From the NCBI GenBank assembly GCA_005217565.1, contig SJCO01000004.1, positions 1-64,000 on the forward strand: a DNA stretch of 64,000 nucleotides, given 5' to 3'. Position numbers and translations under genes: made by a program. The notes under the pieces were generated by a model. The model was not told where the DNA came from. It worked only from the letters and a program-made list of their open reading frames with translations, and did not search any database. This document shows, in pieces, positions 51,733 through 60,457 of this stretch (within the stretch, counting starts at the first letter, position 1; each line of letters opens with the position of its first letter). Origin of the DNA: Puteibacter caeruleilacunae. GTDB taxonomy: Bacteria; Bacteroidota; Bacteroidia; Bacteroidales; Prolixibacteraceae.

Positions 51733-54675
51733 TTACACTGCCTCGTCGAGGTTGACATTGCGCATGCGTTCCATTCTATTCACCTCAATACTAATGAAGC
51801 CATACTCTTCCACCACCTTGCCCTCAATCACATAACAACCAGGTCCGCGGAAAGGATACTGACTGGCAATAGGTGGGAAATGTACGGTATCAAGCCAATG
51901 CCCGTCCTGATCAATCCAGGTACCGAAATACATGATTTTACCATTGCTGGTCTTGGTAGGTTTCCGATGAATAAGAAAACCAACGATACGCACATAACGG
52001 TTTATCAAACTACGAAGATGATGTGCCCGTAACGAGGATGGCAATTCATCTTTTACCAATACAAACGGCGACTGAATCGATAGTCCCAGTAGTTCAAGCT
52101 CATCAAAAGCATCTTCCAATCGGTGTTTCCACAAGGTAGGCAACTTAAACTCCTTCACTTCAGGTTGGAATAATGTACGCTCAGGCTTGGTCTCCTTGCC
52201 GTGCCCCAACACATAATGAGCATCCCATAGCAGCTCTTTCTTTCCCTTGCCTGTAAAGCGAAAAGCCCCAATACGGATTAAGATCATCAACTGTTCTAAC
52301 GAGATAGGCACACGTTTAATGAAATCGCGCAAATCACGAAAAGGCCCCTGGGCAAAACGCTCCTCCAGAATATGCCTGACCGTCTCACGTTCCAGATCAC
52401 GCAAAAAGCACAAGCCTAGAAACACTGTATCATCCCAGATACTCGTCTCCCAGTTACTCTGATTAATACACGGCGCCTCGATGCGAGCTCCATGCATCGC
52501 CGCCTCATGCAGATACAACTGAGGCGAATAAAAACCTCCACCATTATTGAGTGTTGCCACCATATACTCCAAAGGATAGTAAGCCTTAAGGTAAAGCGCC
52601 TGGAAACTCTCCACAGCATAGCTAGCCGAGTGCCCCTTAGCAAAAGCATAGTTGGCAAAACTCTCTATCTGACGCCAGATATCCTGCACCAACCTTTCGG
52701 CATAACCTTTTGCTCTACAATTTGAGAAGAACTTATTCTTGATCTTCCAAAACTCATTACGCTGACGAAACTTCCACGACATCCCTCGTCTCAATACATC
52801 AGCCTCATCCAGCGTTAATCCAGCAAAATAATGCGCCACCTTAATCACATCCTCCTGGTAAACCATCACCCCGTAGGTCTCTTCAAGAATCTCATAAAGC
52901 TCAGGCAGTGCCTTGCGAGCCAGTTCTCGCTTCTCCTCATTCTGGAAACGAATGATATACTCACGCATCATCCCACTCTTTGCAACTCCCGGACGGATAA
53001 TAGAACTGGCAGCCACCAATCGCTTATAATCCTCAGCCTTCAACTTGGTTAAAAGCATACGCATAGCAGGCGATTCCACATAAAAACAACCAATAGCTTT
53101 CCCCTCCTTCAACAGAGCCTTCACCCGAGGATCTTCCATAAACAACTTCGTATTATGAATATCGATATCGATCCCCTTATTGGTTTTAATGATCTCCAGT
53201 GTGTCTTTGATTTTTCCCAATCCACGCTGCGATAAGATATCAAACTTATGCAGTCCCAGGTCCTCGGCAATATACATATCAAACTGCGTTGACGGGAAGC
53301 CTTTAGGCAACAACTCAGTAGCCGAGTAATTACTGATCGGCTCCTCAGCAATCAATATTCCACTTGAATGGATACTATTGTGACTGGGAAAATCGGCAAT
53401 ATAAGCGCTATAGCGAATCACCCACTTACCATACTCATCAGCCTCGTTAACATTGGGGCGCTTTTGTAGTCGCGTGATTTCTTCATCAGGCAAGCCAAAC
53501 ACCTTACCAATTTCCCTAAAAGCTGATTTATGACTAAACGTGATATAATTTCCCAGCAACACCACCTTATCCCAGCCATATCGGTCAAACAAATACCGCG
53601 TAACATCATCCCTGTCGGTCCACGAGAAATCAATATCAAAGTCTGGCGGTGATGTTCGATACGGATTAATAAATCGCTCAAAATAAAGATCCAACTCCAC
53701 CGGATCAACATTGGTGATGCGCAACAAATAAGCCACCAGACTGTTCGCTCCACTCCCTCTTCCTACGTGATAATAGCCTTTATTCATGGCATAATTCACA
53801 AGATCCCAGTTGATCAGGAAATACGCGCAGAAATCGAGTTCTTTAATCACCTTCAGCTCTTTATTCAGGCGATCAAGCACCTCATCGGTTACCTCATCGT
53901 AGCGATACGCCAATCCTTTGTAACACTCCTGTTTCAGCAATTCAAAATCCTCATCCTTTGATCCCAGAAACAACTGTTTATTCTTATTGGTACCGAATTG
54001 AAAATCCATCTCACAAGCCGCCATTACCTTCTTCGTATTTTCAATCAGCTGAGGGTACTCTTCATAAGCCTTTAACAGTTCCTGCTGAGAGCAATAGCAA
54101 TCGTCGAATGTAGCCTGCTCACTCTTTGGCAACTTACTCAAGAGCATATTATTGTCGATTGCCCTTAATAGTCGGTGGATATTATAATCGCGCTTATCCC
54201 TAAACGTGGCAGTCTGCATGATTACCAAACGATCCTGATGCTTCTTCCACCAGGTAAAAGGCAGATGCTGTAAGTCACGCCGACTCACCCCCATGTACTC
54301 GTGCGACTTAAAGTTACGAGGAGCTGATTGAAAAGGATAGATCACCAGAGCATTTTTAAATGCTGGTGCCTCTGAGGCAAACGCCTCTTTACCATGCAAA
54401 TGAGGAGTGATAAATTCATTCAACTCCCGAAAACCAGCGCTATTCTTTGCCAACGCAACATACTGCTGATCGACTCCATTGCGAACATCCACTCCTACAA
54501 TGGGCCGGATATCAAACTCTTTGGCACGGCGCACAAAATCAAGACTCGCAGCAGTATTATTAATATCAGTCAGCGCGATGGAAGCAAAGCCCCCTTTCGA
54601 CACCTTCTGCAACACCTCCTCGGTAGATAGTGCGCCGTATTTAAAACTATAATATGAATGACAATTTAAAAGCAT
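51733..54675 (-). CDS. dnaE2: DNA polymerase III alpha subunit, short error-prone (DnaE2) type
   Basis: A 980-residue C-family polymerase: PHP domain (NCHSYYSFKYGALS, ALTDINN), polymerase palm with the catalytic PDFDIDFSW and GRGSGANSLVAYLL, helical fingers, and a C-terminal OB fold (RYVRIVGFLI). It is shorter than replicative DnaE (about 1150-1500) and its PHP metal ligands are partly changed (LTDINN), both typical of damage-tolerance paralogues. The neighbouring dinB and S24 repressor genes reinforce that role: bypass synthesis after DNA damage. The start at 54675 (MLLNCHSYYSF) fits the family; 54696 is also in frame. I call it DnaE2-type by length and context, not by alignment. Confidence 0.85.
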   Translation of the reverse strand: MLLNCHSYYSFKYGALSTEEVLQKVSKGGFASIALTDINNTAASLDFVRRAKEFDIRPIVGVDVRNGVDQQYVALAKNSAGFRELNEFITPHLHGKEAFASEAPAFKNALVIYPFQSAPRNFKSHEYMGVSRRDLQHLPFTWWKKHQDRLVIMQTATFRDKRDYNIHRLLRAIDNNMLLSKLPKSEQATFDDCYCSQQELLKAYEEYPQLIENTKKVMAACEMDFQFGTNKNKQLFLGSKDEDFELLKQECYKGLAYRYDEVTDEVLDRLNKELKVIKELDFCAYFLINWDLVNYAMNKGYYHVGRGSGANSLVAYLLRITNVDPVELDLYFERFINPYRTSPPDFDIDFSWTDRDDVTRYLFDRYGWDKVVLLGNYITFSHKSAFREIGKVFGLPDEEITRLQKRPNVNEADEYGKWVIRYSAYIADFPSHNSIHSSGILIAEEPISNYSATELLPKGFPSTQFDMYIAEDLGLHKFDILSQRGLGKIKDTLEIIKTNKGIDIDIHNTKLFMEDPRVKALLKEGKAIGCFYVESPAMRMLLTKLKAEDYKRLVAASSIIRPGVAKSGMMREYIIRFQNEEKRELARKALPELYEILEETYGVMVYQEDVIKVAHYFAGLTLDEADVLRRGMSWKFRQRNEFWKIKNKFFSNCRAKGYAERLVQDIWRQIESFANYAFAKGHSASYAVESFQALYLKAYYPLEYMVATLNNGGGFYSPQLYLHEAAMHGARIEAPCINQSNWETSIWDDTVFLGLCFLRDLERETVRHILEERFAQGPFRDLRDFIKRVPISLEQLMILIRIGAFRFTGKGKKELLWDAHYVLGHGKETKPERTLFQPEVKEFKLPTLWKHRLEDAFDELELLGLSIQSPFVLVKDELPSSLRAHHLRSLINRYVRIVGFLIHRKPTKTSNGKIMYFGTWIDQDGHWLDTVHFPPIASQYPFRGPGCYVIEGKVVEEYGFISIEVNRMERMRNVNLDEAV

Positions 54676-54696
54676 ACTTTTTGATTTTCTGAACAC

Positions 54697-54809
54697 GCCA
54701 TGCCTGCGGCTTGTTAGACTTGGCAGATCATGCCGATGACTTGATCTACGACTTTCCTGGGGCTATCGAATGCCATACCTGCGGCTTAGCTGGCCATATT
54801 TGCAGCTTG
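54697..54809 (-). repeat. Degenerate 17-bp repeats between dinB and dnaE2
   Basis: Related words GCCATGCCTGCGGCTTG (54697-54713), CATGCCGATGACTTG (54729-54743), GCCATACCTGCGGCTTA (54772-54788) and GCCATATTTGCAGCTTG (54793-54809) lie within 113 bp. They look like a decayed array of one unit. Their function is unknown. Confidence 0.55.
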
Positions 54810-54832
54810 ACAGGCTGCAAAGTGAACCAACA

Positions 54833-56047
54833 CTACTCCCTTCGATGAGCAGGAATAATAGGCGGCTGTCCGTTAAATGGATTCGAACGACCAATTTTCC
54901 GTGATTTCATTCCCACAGCCCGTTTCACTGCATCCTGTCCGTAACGATTTCGCATTTTATCCATTGCCTGATAAAGCTTAATCATCTTCTCTGAATCCTC
55001 AAACAAGCGCATTTGATAAGTACCCCCCACCAGATGACTAAACCGTACACCAATCAAGCGTATCAATACCCTCCGGTCATACATCCGATCAAATAAATCC
55101 AGCACAGTCTCAATAAGCGTATGATCAAGCGAGGTATAAGCAATCCGCTTCTGTCGGGTGTAAGTCTGGAAATCAGAATAACGAATCTTCACAGTCACGC
55201 ATGCCGTTACCTTCTCCCCATTTCGCAATTGATAGGCCAGATTTTCGGCCATGGCCACCAGTATGCTTCGCAGTTTGGTCACATCAGTGGTATCCTTCTC
55301 AAAGGTTCGTTCACACGATATTGATTTACGCTCATGCCAGGCAATCACAGGCGTATTATCAATCCCTTGAGCCTTTTTCCATATCACCACCCCATTTTTT
55401 CCCAGCACCCGTTGCATCAACTCCATCGGCATCTGCTGCACCGTGCTGATCTTCTCAATCCCCATGCTACGCAGCTTACTATACGTCTTCTCGCCAACCA
55501 TAGGAATCTTCTTTATAGACAATGGTGCAAGAAAATCCATTTCAGTTCCCGCCGGAATCTCCAGGTGATTATTAGGCTTCGCCTCACCCGTTCCCACCTT
55601 GGCCACCGTTTTGTTAGTCGACAGACCAAATGATATGGGCAGATGCGTCTCCTTCAGAATCGTTTCACGTAGCTCTTTCGACCAGATATAGCTCGACTTA
55701 ACAAATCTATCCATTCCACTAATGTCTAGATAAAACTCGTCAATCGAGGACTTCTCAAATAAAGGAGCACGCTCTTTGATAATATCCGTTACCATATCAG
55801 AGTACTTGCTATAAATACCACTATTCCCACGAATCACCACAGCATCGGGACATAACATACGAGCCATCTTCATTGGCATAGCTGAATGCACCCCATACGT
55901 ACGTGCTTCATAGCTACACGCAGCCACCACTCCCCTGTCGGAAGTCCCTCCAATCAGTACCGGACGGTTATTCAACCTACTGTCCAGCAGTCGCTCACAC
56001 GATACAAAAAATGTATCTAAATCCAGATGTAAAATCGTTTTAAGCAT
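54833..56047 (-). CDS. dinB: DNA polymerase IV (Y family, DinB)
   Basis: A 404-residue translesion polymerase with intact catalytic motifs: DLDTFFVSCE at the N-terminus and SIDEFYLD in the palm, followed by thumb (PMVGEKTYSKLRSMGIE) and little-finger domains. Because the catalytic aspartate and SIDE glutamate are present, it is a DinB-like enzyme and not the inactive ImuB type. It lies between dnaE2 and the divergent LexA-like repressor, so it is probably induced with dnaE2 after damage. The C-terminal tail is proline-rich and basic (NPFNGQPPIIPAHRRE), without an obvious clamp-binding motif. Confidence 0.93.
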   Translation of the reverse strand: MLKTILHLDLDTFFVSCERLLDSRLNNRPVLIGGTSDRGVVAACSYEARTYGVHSAMPMKMARMLCPDAVVIRGNSGIYSKYSDMVTDIIKERAPLFEKSSIDEFYLDISGMDRFVKSSYIWSKELRETILKETHLPISFGLSTNKTVAKVGTGEAKPNNHLEIPAGTEMDFLAPLSIKKIPMVGEKTYSKLRSMGIEKISTVQQMPMELMQRVLGKNGVVIWKKAQGIDNTPVIAWHERKSISCERTFEKDTTDVTKLRSILVAMAENLAYQLRNGEKVTACVTVKIRYSDFQTYTRQKRIAYTSLDHTLIETVLDLFDRMYDRRVLIRLIGVRFSHLVGGTYQMRLFEDSEKMIKLYQAMDKMRNRYGQDAVKRAVGMKSRKIGRSNPFNGQPPIIPAHRRE

Positions 56048-56170
56048 TTCTAGATTTTTGCTTCTTCGAACATTGAAAGATTTTCTGACTTCACCAACCA
56101 GTTTACAACACCCAAAAACATGGTATTTAAAAAGCTTACCAACATGTTTTCTTTCATCATTTTTGCTTTT

Positions 56171-56225
56171 TGTCGACTTTTTCGACAGTTATTTGTCTAT
56201 AATTTAGTCAAAATATGTATCTTTA
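56171..56225 (+). promoter_or_regulatory. Promoter and operators of the S24 repressor and dinB
   Basis: The 192-bp divergent gap holds a perfect inverted repeat TGTCGA-N5-TCGACA (56171-56187) and a second one, TTTGTCTA/TAGTCAAA (56192-56212). A promoter TTTG (56192-56195), 22 nt, TATCTTTA (56218-56225) leads to the repressor gene. The repeats sit upstream of and over the -33 box, a typical autoregulatory layout that can also serve dinB. Confidence 0.65.
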
Positions 56226-56239
56226 AGAAAAAAAGAGAA

Positions 56240-56950
56240 ATGTTTTTTGCAGAAAATATCAAGTTCCTACGCAAGCGAAACAAGCAATCGCAGGCCGATT
56301 TATCAGAAAACCTGGGCATTACACGTACCACATTAGCGGGTTATGAAAAGAGCGTACAACCGCCATTTAAGATCCTCATCCGCTTTGCTGAGTACTTTAA
56401 TGTATCAATCGATGCACTACTGCGCTATGATCTGTCAAAGCTTTCAGAGTTTCAGCTTTCACAAATAGAGAAAGGATTTGATGTAGATGTAACCGGACAA
56501 AAACTGCGCTTGCTAACAATCTCGGTCGACAAGGAAGGGAAAGAAAATATCGAGATGGTACCATTAAAAGCACAAGCAGGTTATACAGCCAGCTATGGAG
56601 ATTTGGAATTTATTGAATCGCTACCAAAATTCTCATTACCATTTCTACCAACCGATAAAACCTATCGAACCTTTCAGATACAAGGCGATTCGATGTTACC
56701 AATTCCAGAAGGCACGTGGGTTACCGGGTCATATATTCAAGATTGGAGCACCATAAAAGATGGCACTCCTTGTATTATTGTTACACAAGATGATGGTATC
56801 GTATTCAAGTTACTATACAAGCAACTTGAGAAGAATCAGACATTCCTGTTGGTTTCAACTAACCGCAATTATAAACCATACGAGCTTCCAGTAAACCAAG
56901 TAGTAGAGATCTGGAAATTCGAAACGTATAACGGCTTTGAGGTGAAGTAG
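56240..56950 (+). CDS. LexA-like XRE/S24 repressor of the damage-tolerance genes
   Basis: A 236-residue repressor with an XRE-type helix-turn-helix (about 5-60, QADLSENLGITRTTLAGYEK) and a C-terminal S24 peptidase domain. The S24 catalytic pair is Ser151 (GDSM) and Lys190 (VFKLLY), and a likely self-cleavage site Ala113-Gly114 (QAGYTAS) lies before it, as in LexA. RecA-stimulated self-cleavage would lift repression of dinB/dnaE2. The start ATG at 56240 follows a purine-rich stretch AAAAAGAGAA; an upstream ATG at 56120 would add 40 hydrophobic residues and is unlikely. Confidence 0.88.
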   Translation: MFFAENIKFLRKRNKQSQADLSENLGITRTTLAGYEKSVQPPFKILIRFAEYFNVSIDALLRYDLSKLSEFQLSQIEKGFDVDVTGQKLRLLTISVDKEGKENIEMVPLKAQAGYTASYGDLEFIESLPKFSLPFLPTDKTYRTFQIQGDSMLPIPEGTWVTGSYIQDWSTIKDGTPCIIVTQDDGIVFKLLYKQLEKNQTFLLVSTNRNYKPYELPVNQVVEIWKFETYNGFEVK

Positions 56951-57013
56951 AGTTCTAACGCCTACTTCTCTTAAAGACTGATAAACAAATACATTAAGTC
57001 CTAATGAAGCATC

Positions 57014-57313
57014 TTACAAAATTGTAAACCCAAGTCTACGACCTAAGCCTTCTTCTATGATTTTAAAAAGAGTAGATAACTGAATATCGATCTTCCCATT
57101 CTCTAGTCTCGAAATATAACTTTTCTTCGTACCGGTTTTCATTGCCAGGTCCTCTTGAGTCATATTAGCCTCTTTTCGAGCCTCTTTTATCATCTCGCCT
57201 ATCACAAAAGCTTTAGCCTTCGATTCATACTCATCTCTCTTCTCTGTTCCAAGCTTACCATACTTAATATCCAGAAGTTCATCAAAAGTTGTTGCGTCAC
57301 TAATCTTCTTCAT
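57014..57313 (-). CDS. HigA-like XRE antitoxin without a toxin gene
   Basis: A 99-residue protein with an N-terminal linker and a C-terminal XRE helix-turn-helix (NMTQEDLAMKTGTKKSYISRLENGKIDIQLSTLF), the layout of HigA-type antitoxins. In higBA loci the toxin gene normally precedes this one, but the 110-bp gap upstream has only a 15-codon frame (57300-57347) that overlaps its start. It therefore looks like an orphan antitoxin or a stand-alone regulator. Its own promoter and operator are intact. Confidence 0.8.
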   Translation of the reverse strand: MKKISDATTFDELLDIKYGKLGTEKRDEYESKAKAFVIGEMIKEARKEANMTQEDLAMKTGTKKSYISRLENGKIDIQLSTLFKIIEEGLGRRLGFTIL

Positions 57314-57350
57314 AATACTTCTTAAAGAAACGTACCTCTCTTGTCATGCC

Positions 57351-57380
57351 CAAAGTTAACAAGTTTGTAAACTTTTAACA
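57351..57380 (-). promoter_or_regulatory. Promoter and operator of the HigA-like gene
   Basis: On the minus strand TTG, 20 nt, then TAACTTTG (-7 box at 57351-57358) match the phylum consensus. Between them lies the inverted repeat AAGTTT-GT-AAACTT (57361-57374), probably the antitoxin's own binding site. Confidence 0.65.
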
Positions 57381-57423
57381 AGCAAATTATAGAAAATGAT
57401 TACTGCTTATTTAATTCTTGACG

Positions 57424-58653
57424 CTACCGCTTCACGCCACAAAAGTCAAGGATTATCTTGTCGTCATTATCCTGAACAAGGGTTTTAAACTCCTTATGGG
57501 CGACAAGGAACACCACAATATCAGCCTGATCATAGGCCTCCTGGTAATTCGTAAGCTTGAAGATATTGTGCGACTCTACATTAGGCTCTACAATCATCAT
57601 CCCATCACTATTCGACGATTGCATAATCTTTTGGGCAATATACTTTGCAGGCGATTCACGCAGGTCATCAATATCAGGCTTAAAGGCCAATCCCATCAAC
57701 GCCACTTTAGGCTCGCGACCATGCTGTAACTGAAACTGCAACATTGCATTTTGTGTCTTCTCGGCACACCAGAAAGCCTTATAGTTATTAATCTTTCGAG
57801 CCGAAGCAATGATATTAGCCTCTGCAGGATATTCCGATACAATAAACCAAGGATCCACCGCAATACAATGTCCTCCAACACCACAACCAGGCTGAAGAAT
57901 ATTCACACGAGGGTGTCTGTTAGCCAACTCAATCAGCTCCCACACATTCACATCAGCCTTATCACAAATCAGCGACAGTTCATTGGCAAAAGCAATCTGC
58001 ACATCACGCGAAGAGTTCTCTGTCAGCTTACACATTTCAGCAGTCCGAGCATTAGTGCCATGCAAATCTCCCTTCACAAAAGAGCTATAAAAAGCAGTAG
58101 CCTTTTCGGTCGACTCAGGATTAATTCCTCCAATCACACGATCATTATGCACCAACTCATAAATCACATTACCCGGCAATACACGTTCTGGACAGTAAGC
58201 AATATACAATTCATCCTTCAGCTCAGGACGGGCAGAAAAGATCAGCTCAGCCATCTTCTCGGTAGTTCCAACAGGAGAAGTGGATTCGATAATATACAAA
58301 TCACCTTTTTTCAGATAAGGTAAAACCGCACGAGTAGCAGCATCAACAAATGAAATATCAGGCTCATGATCTCCCTTAAAAGGAGTTGGAACAACGATCA
58401 CATACACATCGCTATCCTGAGGTTTAGTCGCGGCTACCAAAGAACCATCAGCAACAACCTTCTTACAAAGGTCCTCTAGCCCAGGTTCTACAATATGAAT
58501 CTTTCCCTGATTAATTATTTCTACAATTTCAGGATTAATATCAACACCAAGAACCTGTACATTATTTTCTGCAGCTATAATTGCAGTAGGTAATCCAATA
58601 TATCCAAGCCCCATAAAGCAGGCCTTCATCTTATTTGAGTCGTTCAATTGCAT
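57424..58653 (-). CDS. wecC: UDP-N-acetyl-D-mannosamine dehydrogenase (WecC-like)
   Basis: A 409-residue nucleotide-sugar dehydrogenase: N-terminal NAD-binding fold (MGLGYIGLPTA), central helical domain, and the catalytic cysteine in GCGVGGHCIAVDPWF. The neighbouring NRHPRVNILQPG and the C-terminal GLAFKPDIDDLRESPA fit the WecC group more than UDP-glucose dehydrogenases. It oxidises UDP-ManNAc to UDP-ManNAcA, a precursor for cell-surface polysaccharides. No other surface-polysaccharide gene lies in the window. The start may be 58629 (MKACFMGLGYIG) instead of 58653. Confidence 0.9.
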   Translation of the reverse strand: MQLNDSNKMKACFMGLGYIGLPTAIIAAENNVQVLGVDINPEIVEIINQGKIHIVEPGLEDLCKKVVADGSLVAATKPQDSDVYVIVVPTPFKGDHEPDISFVDAATRAVLPYLKKGDLYIIESTSPVGTTEKMAELIFSARPELKDELYIAYCPERVLPGNVIYELVHNDRVIGGINPESTEKATAFYSSFVKGDLHGTNARTAEMCKLTENSSRDVQIAFANELSLICDKADVNVWELIELANRHPRVNILQPGCGVGGHCIAVDPWFIVSEYPAEANIIASARKINNYKAFWCAEKTQNAMLQFQLQHGREPKVALMGLAFKPDIDDLRESPAKYIAQKIMQSSNSDGMMIVEPNVESHNIFKLTNYQEAYDQADIVVFLVAHKEFKTLVQDNDDKIILDFCGVKR

Positions 58654-59197
58654 ATTATCTTATTTGAGCTCCTAAAATTAATAAAATCCCATGATCGTCC
58701 AACCGTTCATCATTAACTGCGGTCAATACTACTCCTAACCGAACGCAATATGCCTTTCTTTGTTCTCTAGCCGAACAGGCTCTTCATTATTACCTTGATG
58801 CAAAAAGGTCAGGGCTGCCTGAAAAAAGCAATCGATGGTACGCTGAAGTTACGGGGTGAGAGGTGGTTATTTATATCCTTCGTTGCTACAAACATTTGCT
58901 TCCCCAAAGGGCAGCCCGTAACTTGCAACCACCTTTGTGTACTCAAGCTGTGGATCAGCTTGCTGATGCACTAGCTATATTTCTTTGTAACCTCTCTGTG
59001 TTTCCTCTGTGCCCTCAATGGTGAAAACCCTACCATTACAGCAACATCGACACACAACCTGAAACTTTAAACTTCAAACCTGGAACTATGAGGCGACAGC
59101 TGAACTGGAACCGTTTTCCTTCTCCGTGTTCCGGTTTCCAAGCGAAGCCCTCTCCAGTTTCCAGGCAAAGCGGTTTTCCCGTTTCCGGTCCTCCGTT
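58654..59197. other. 544-bp gene-free region with degenerate GC-rich words
   Basis: No coding frame is supported. Around 59,110-59,190 variants of GTTTTCC/GTTTCCGG/GTTTCCAG alternate with AGCGAAGC/CAAAGCGG, a decayed short repeat richer in G+C than its surroundings. I see no RNA gene. Confidence 0.4.
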
Positions 59198-60418
59198 CTA
59201 CCGCAACACCATATACGCACCAAACCTTCTATCCATGGTAGGTGATACAATGGGGACAAAACCTTGCTGTACATGTCCCTGTGAAGTCACAATAGGATAT
59301 TTTAAAGACATCTGTTCAGCAAACTCACCAAAAGCGTCCTTGCCATTGAAGAACGTTGCAAAATAGCCCTTAGCATCATCAGCTACAACATTGTCTAACT
59401 GATGTGCTAAATACCCCATATTATAGCGGAAGTTAATCTCAAGACAAGGATAAATCTTCACATCACCATCTTCGTTAAACAACATCCCATCAACACCAAT
59501 CACCCCGTGATAAATATGATGTACCTTCATATCCATCAACACCTTCTTCAAGCGATCGGCTAACTTCAGGAGTCGATCATGCAATGGAGTACCAACAGAT
59601 TCAGGACGATTTTGACGATTCTTTCCTGCAATGATATTACCTTCATACTGACCGCCATCACCAGTCTTAAACCAACTAAGTCCGCCGAAATGAACACCCG
59701 CAGCATCCAGATGAAACTGAAAAGCAAAATCCTCAATACGATCATGCAATGGCTCAACCATCACCAACTTCTGCTGCCTGATCATTCCCCTGATTCGGTT
59801 ATATATCGACTCATTCATCGGTTGTGTAGTCACAGGCTGAATTCCCCGTCCCGATGAACTAAAAGGCGCTTTCACCATCAACGTTCCCCAACGCACCAAC
59901 AACTCCTCAACTTCAGGAAGAGAGGTACAAACACGAGGAAGATGTTCTTCTGCCACCAAATCATCAGCATTTTCCGCTTTCAACACAGCAGCCAACACCT
60001 TAAGAGCAAACTCGCGACTGTAAAGTGTGCGTACCTCATCACTCCACACTGCATTAGGTCGCAGCTTAAAGTCATCCGAGCAAGAAGGTTTTAAATGACG
60101 CAGTAGATGATGAGCAGCAGGACTCCATCCCCAAGGTTCCAATGAGCTAATACGCTCCCCAATCACTGCAGGATTCTCAGCTGCATCAGGTAACTGAAGA
60201 AATTCAGGAACATCAAATCCTAAGTCGCGCAATTGTAACAAATGATTTTTTTCGGGAAGTTGATGAACCAATACTTTGTCATTGTCAGCAGCAAACACCA
60301 AAGGAAGCATCCCACAGTCGGACTCCATACGTTGTAATAACTGATTAGGCTGCCACGACACCGTGCCATTGGCTATAGCCATTTCACACGTAGGATTGTA
60401 ATAAAAAACACGTACCAT
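59198..60418 (-). CDS. ATP-grasp-like protein of unknown function
   Basis: A 406-residue soluble protein. Two segments suggest the ATP-grasp superfamily: LMVKAPFSSSGRGIQPV (about 180-196, a flexible phosphate-binding loop) and IYPCLEINFRYNMGYLA (about 330, with the Glu-x-Asn metal ligands). Such enzymes join a carboxylate to an amine or thiol through an acyl-phosphate. The N-terminus (MVRVFYYNPTCEMAIANGT) has no signal peptide. No pathway partner is encoded next to it; the substrate is unknown. Confidence 0.65.
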   Translation of the reverse strand: MVRVFYYNPTCEMAIANGTVSWQPNQLLQRMESDCGMLPLVFAADNDKVLVHQLPEKNHLLQLRDLGFDVPEFLQLPDAAENPAVIGERISSLEPWGWSPAAHHLLRHLKPSCSDDFKLRPNAVWSDEVRTLYSREFALKVLAAVLKAENADDLVAEEHLPRVCTSLPEVEELLVRWGTLMVKAPFSSSGRGIQPVTTQPMNESIYNRIRGMIRQQKLVMVEPLHDRIEDFAFQFHLDAAGVHFGGLSWFKTGDGGQYEGNIIAGKNRQNRPESVGTPLHDRLLKLADRLKKVLMDMKVHHIYHGVIGVDGMLFNEDGDVKIYPCLEINFRYNMGYLAHQLDNVVADDAKGYFATFFNGKDAFGEFAEQMSLKYPIVTSQGHVQQGFVPIVSPTMDRRFGAYMVLR

Positions 60419-60457
60419 TGATTATTATTAATTCAAGCAGTAAGTCACCTAAGTTCC

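Noticed and set aside
54833-56047. ImuB (inactive Y-family partner of DnaE2)
   Set aside because: The catalytic DLDTFF and SIDE motifs are intact, so it is DinB-type.
57751-58323. 190-codon plus-strand frame opposite wecC
   Set aside because: Antisense shadow of a clear nucleotide-sugar dehydrogenase; no start signal or family resemblance.
59086-59274. Small minus-strand frame at the end of the ATP-grasp-like gene
   Set aside because: Overlaps the 3' end of a longer gene in another frame and consists of the degenerate GC-rich repeat region.
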